Source: Lentisphaerota bacterium
GTDB taxonomy: Bacteria; Verrucomicrobiota; Kiritimatiellia; RFP12; UBA1067
Direction of reading: 5' to 3'
Assembly: GCA_015061765.1 (NCBI GenBank)
Contig: SUVZ01000154.1
Location: 1-8,068 of the forward strand
DNA: 8,068 bases
The stretch's first letter is position 1. The number at the start of each line of letters is the position of its first letter. Below are positions 6,645-8,068 of the stretch, piece by piece. Under the pieces are notes generated by a model. That model worked only from the letters and a program-made list of their open reading frames with translations. It made no database searches and had not been told where the DNA came from. The translations under genes were made by a program, and so were the position numbers.

Positions 6645-6660
6645 GGGCAAGAAAACTGCA
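6645..6660 (+). promoter_or_regulatory. Weak sigma-54-like site
   Basis: GGGCAAG-AAAA-CTGCA keeps the -24 GG (6646-6647) and -12 GC (6658-6659) at the correct 12-base offset but departs from TGGCACG-N4-TTGCW at three defined bases. It lies just after the DUF262 gene and about 100 bases ahead of a better site. It may be a tandem promoter or chance. Confidence 0.25.
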
Positions 6661-6703
6661 TTTGATGTGATGTGCGGGACCGCTCAAATCTTTGATTGGA
6701 AAT

Positions 6704-6802
6704 GAAAGCATGAAAGGAACGACGAATGATTGGTGACAGAATGGTATTGGCACGAAGATTTCTAAACAAATAACTAAAGCAATGAAAGGAGTAGCGAAAT
6801 GA
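6704..6802. repeat. Imperfect direct repeat of a start-site region
   Basis: The copy at 6704-6729 and the copy at 6775-6802 share AAAGC, ATGAAAGGA and CGAA-ATGA. Each carries an AAAGGA ribosome-binding site about 7 bases before an ATG (6726 and 6799). The substitutions I see between the two after AAAGGA are all transitions. The first ATG opens a 15-codon frame, MIGDRMVLARRFLNK, ending at 6773, which overlaps the sigma-54-like site. It may be a leader peptide, or the repeat may be a relic of a local duplication. Confidence 0.4.
6748..6763 (+). promoter_or_regulatory. Sigma-54-like -24/-12 promoter for the DUF3825 gene
   Basis: TGGCACG-AAGA-TTTCT has a perfect -24 half and one mismatch in the -12 half (TTTCT for TTGCT, which alters the G of the -12 GC). 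The offset is the same 12 bases as at 1451-1466. The -24 GG lies 50 bases before ATG 6799, against 47 bases for the DUF932 gene, and both sites are preceded by T and followed by an A-rich leader. The predicted start is near 6774. The altered -12 GC could lower activity. Confidence 0.6.
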
Positions 6803-7680
6803 ACAAGCAGTATGAGTCTCTATATCAGAGGTCGAAAGGACAGGACAAGACGAAGGTCTTTGCCTACTTTAACCTCTCCAGAATCGATCCGGCAACGGGG
6901 GAAAAGACCTTCGAGCCGTGGTTGCCGTATTATCAGTTGTCCGATCTGGCCCAGCCAGAGCACTGGCAGTCGGATGAAATGGAGGATGGCCGGCGTAAAT
7001 TCCCAGAAGGAAACATGGAGATACTCTCGTCGTATCTCAACTTTACTTTCATGCGTCTTCAAGAGGAGGGAAAAATCCTCTATTCTGAGAATGGATGTCG
7101 GGCGTGCTTCAACACGGGATTGCTGGGTCGAAAGTTTGGGGGAGACATCTATGCGTTTTTTGAGAGGAACCGGAACAGTGGCTCCAATCAAGATTGGTTT
7201 TTCAAGCAGTTTTCCACGCAGTCCGACGCTATGCGCAGAAATCTGATGAATGGCTTTTCTGGGTCACCGGAAGTAGCTGAGTATTACAACGCCGAGAACT
7301 ATCGCGACCTTTTCTTTAATCTCGAATATACAACCATTGTCGTGGCTGATCATATCGTAGAGGATAATATCTCAAGATTCCCCGAGAAGATGCGCGATAA
7401 TTTACATCTTGCCAGCGCGGCGCTTCAGGGCGCAGTCGACAAACTTTATTCTCAGGTAAGGCGTAACTACAAACTTGCGGTGCCGCATTGGCATGAAGGA
7501 CACATACAACTACTTCTTCCTCTGTATCTGAGCGATCCGCATAAGGCAGATTTGGCCCTTGTCGTTGAACGTGTGGATGCCCAGAAATGTTACATTGCAA
7601 GAACAATATTGACGATGGACATGGCATACAAGGACGCACGTCTCATTTGTCGCCCTGACAGCGATTGGCTAAAGTGCTGA
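6799..7680 (+). CDS. DUF3825-domain protein
   Basis: A 293-residue protein that I place in the uncharacterised DUF3825 family. The evidence is the order of its conserved blocks: CFNTGLLG with F104-N-T-G-L108, a YAFFERN block, GSPEVAEYYN, DHIVEDN at 184-190, a RRNYKLAVPHWHEGHIQLLL segment with H230, H232 and H235 followed by PLYL, and the C-terminal block ARLICRPDSDWL ending at residue 291. The conserved His, Asp, Asn and Arg residues suggest an enzyme, but no reaction is known to me. No signal peptide or membrane segment is seen. The start is supported by AAGGAG at 6786-6791, 7 bases upstream, and by the sigma-54-like promoter. Its promoter resembles that of the DUF932/helicase-SprT operon, suggesting co-regulation. 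Homologues are usually found in prokaryotic accessory regions and sometimes fused to nucleic-acid-binding domains; that last point is recollection, not seen here. Confidence 0.85.
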   Translation: MNKQYESLYQRSKGQDKTKVFAYFNLSRIDPATGEKTFEPWLPYYQLSDLAQPEHWQSDEMEDGRRKFPEGNMEILSSYLNFTFMRLQEEGKILYSENGCRACFNTGLLGRKFGGDIYAFFERNRNSGSNQDWFFKQFSTQSDAMRRNLMNGFSGSPEVAEYYNAENYRDLFFNLEYTTIVVADHIVEDNISRFPEKMRDNLHLASAALQGAVDKLYSQVRRNYKLAVPHWHEGHIQLLLPLYLSDPHKADLALVVERVDAQKCYIARTILTMDMAYKDARLICRPDSDWLKC

Positions 7681-7725
7681 TGATTCGGAGGGATTGCACA
7701 CTACGCAATTATTCGTGAGTAGTAT

Positions 7726-8041
7726 ATGATATTCTTCCTCTCCAGCCGAGACATCTATACCTCCGTCGTCTGCTCTCTTGTGCCGCAGGCGAAGGAGCGG
7801 TTGTGGATCGCGACATTCGCCTGTCGCCGAAGGCGATCAGGTTGGCCGAATGAGCGAAGCGAATGAGCCGCGTAGCGGTCGCAAGAGGTCGCGTGAGCGC
7901 AAGCGTAACTTCGAGAATGGCGTTTTGACAGACGATCCGGCGCTTGTCGAACCGCTTGTCGAGCAATTCGATTCCGTTTGGCGAGGCGCATTTTGCAAAG
8001 ATTGCGGGCGGCGCGACTTTTGTAGCGATCCGGTGGTGTAA
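7726..8041 (+). pseudogene. Phospholipase-D-like nuclease gene with its catalytic core lost
   Basis: The N-terminal 30 codons from ATG 7726 read MIFFLSSRDIYTSVVCSLVP and then QAKERLWIAT, matching the start of PLD-family proteins (Ak..lWIATa). This frame ends at 7866. In a different frame, 7904-8041 encodes RNFENGVLTDDP, an FDSVW segment and CKDCGRRDFC, then stops; this matches the C-terminus of the same family, including its cysteine cluster. The middle, with the HKD catalytic motif (HxKxxxxD) and roughly 100 or more residues, is absent. In its place is palindromic repeat sequence (7814-7905). The product cannot be active. There is no convincing ribosome-binding site before 7726. A frame open from 7778 to 8041 joins repeat and C-terminal tail but is unlikely to be a real gene. 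Such PLD proteins occur in DISARM and other defence loci. Confidence 0.65.
7814..7905. repeat. Array of small GNA-loop palindromes inserted in the PLD gene
   Basis: A long hairpin covers 7814-7852: CATTCG + CCTG + TCGCC, loop GAA, then GGCGA, CAGG and CGAATG, with small bulges. It is followed by GCGAAGC (7854-7860), CCGC-GTA-GCGG (7868-7878), and CGC-AA-GCG (7898-7905). GAATGAGC is repeated at 7849 and 7861, and GGTCGC at 7877 and 7887. C-GNA-G triloops, of which d(GCGAAGC) is the classic case, are exceptionally stable single-stranded DNA hairpins. The array replaces the centre of the PLD gene. Confidence 0.6.
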
Positions 8042-8068
8042 TCAGTTTTTGAGCATCTGGTGAAATTT

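Noticed and set aside
6812..7246. 144-codon + strand frame inside the DUF3825 gene
   Set aside because: It is an out-of-frame shadow rich in Arg and Ser; the DUF3825 frame carries the conserved blocks.
7703..7719. ATTGC / GCAAT hairpin after the DUF3825 stop as a terminator
   Set aside because: Only a 5-bp AT-containing stem with a 7-base loop and no run of T after it.
1..8068. CRISPR array, tRNA or rRNA genes
   Set aside because: No regularly spaced repeats and no cloverleaf or rRNA-like sequence seen on either strand.

Overview
This is an accessory, defence-island-like stretch of a bacterial chromosome or large mobile element, roughly half GC, with every recognisable gene on the + strand. 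The host cannot be named from the window. Two near-consensus sigma-54 promoters and GGGAGGGGCAGCGTCC-type palindromes fit a Gram-negative lineage; a PVC-group (Lentisphaerota/Verrucomicrobiota-like) host is a guess from the palindrome style only.

Layout. Positions 3-1178 hold the C-terminal part of a PIF1-family helicase whose 5' end lies outside the window. Positions 1179-1498 are non-coding: a roughly 120-bp imperfect palindrome, a flanking 12-bp direct repeat, and a textbook -24/-12 (RpoN) promoter. That promoter heads a translationally coupled two-gene unit: a DUF932-like plasmid/phage-type protein (1499-2677), then a DEAH-box superfamily II helicase fused to a C-terminal SprT-like zinc metalloprotease (2674-4320). 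A small, very acidic 94-residue protein with its own extended -10 promoter follows (4402-4686). A short spacer with a dispersed-type repeat leads to a DUF262 + DUF1524 (GmrSD-like) protein (4859-6628). A second spacer carries another sigma-54-like promoter and a duplicated start-site sequence ahead of a DUF3825 protein (6799-7680). The window closes with a phospholipase-D-like nuclease gene (7726-8041) whose catalytic middle is missing and replaced by a dense array of small palindromes.

How the parts may fit. Helicases, a possible DNA-protein-crosslink protease, a GmrSD-type nuclease architecture, a PLD-nuclease relic and several uncharacterised domains are typical of defence or DNA/RNA-damage-response islands. 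The notable signal is that the DUF932/helicase-SprT pair and the DUF3825 gene share nearly the same promoter layout (TTGGCACGAA-N-ATT-T-CT, 47-50 nt from the -24 GG to the ATG). This suggests one inducible sigma-54 regulon. The enhancer-binding activator is not in the window. Domain names rest on motif recognition by eye; no database search was run.
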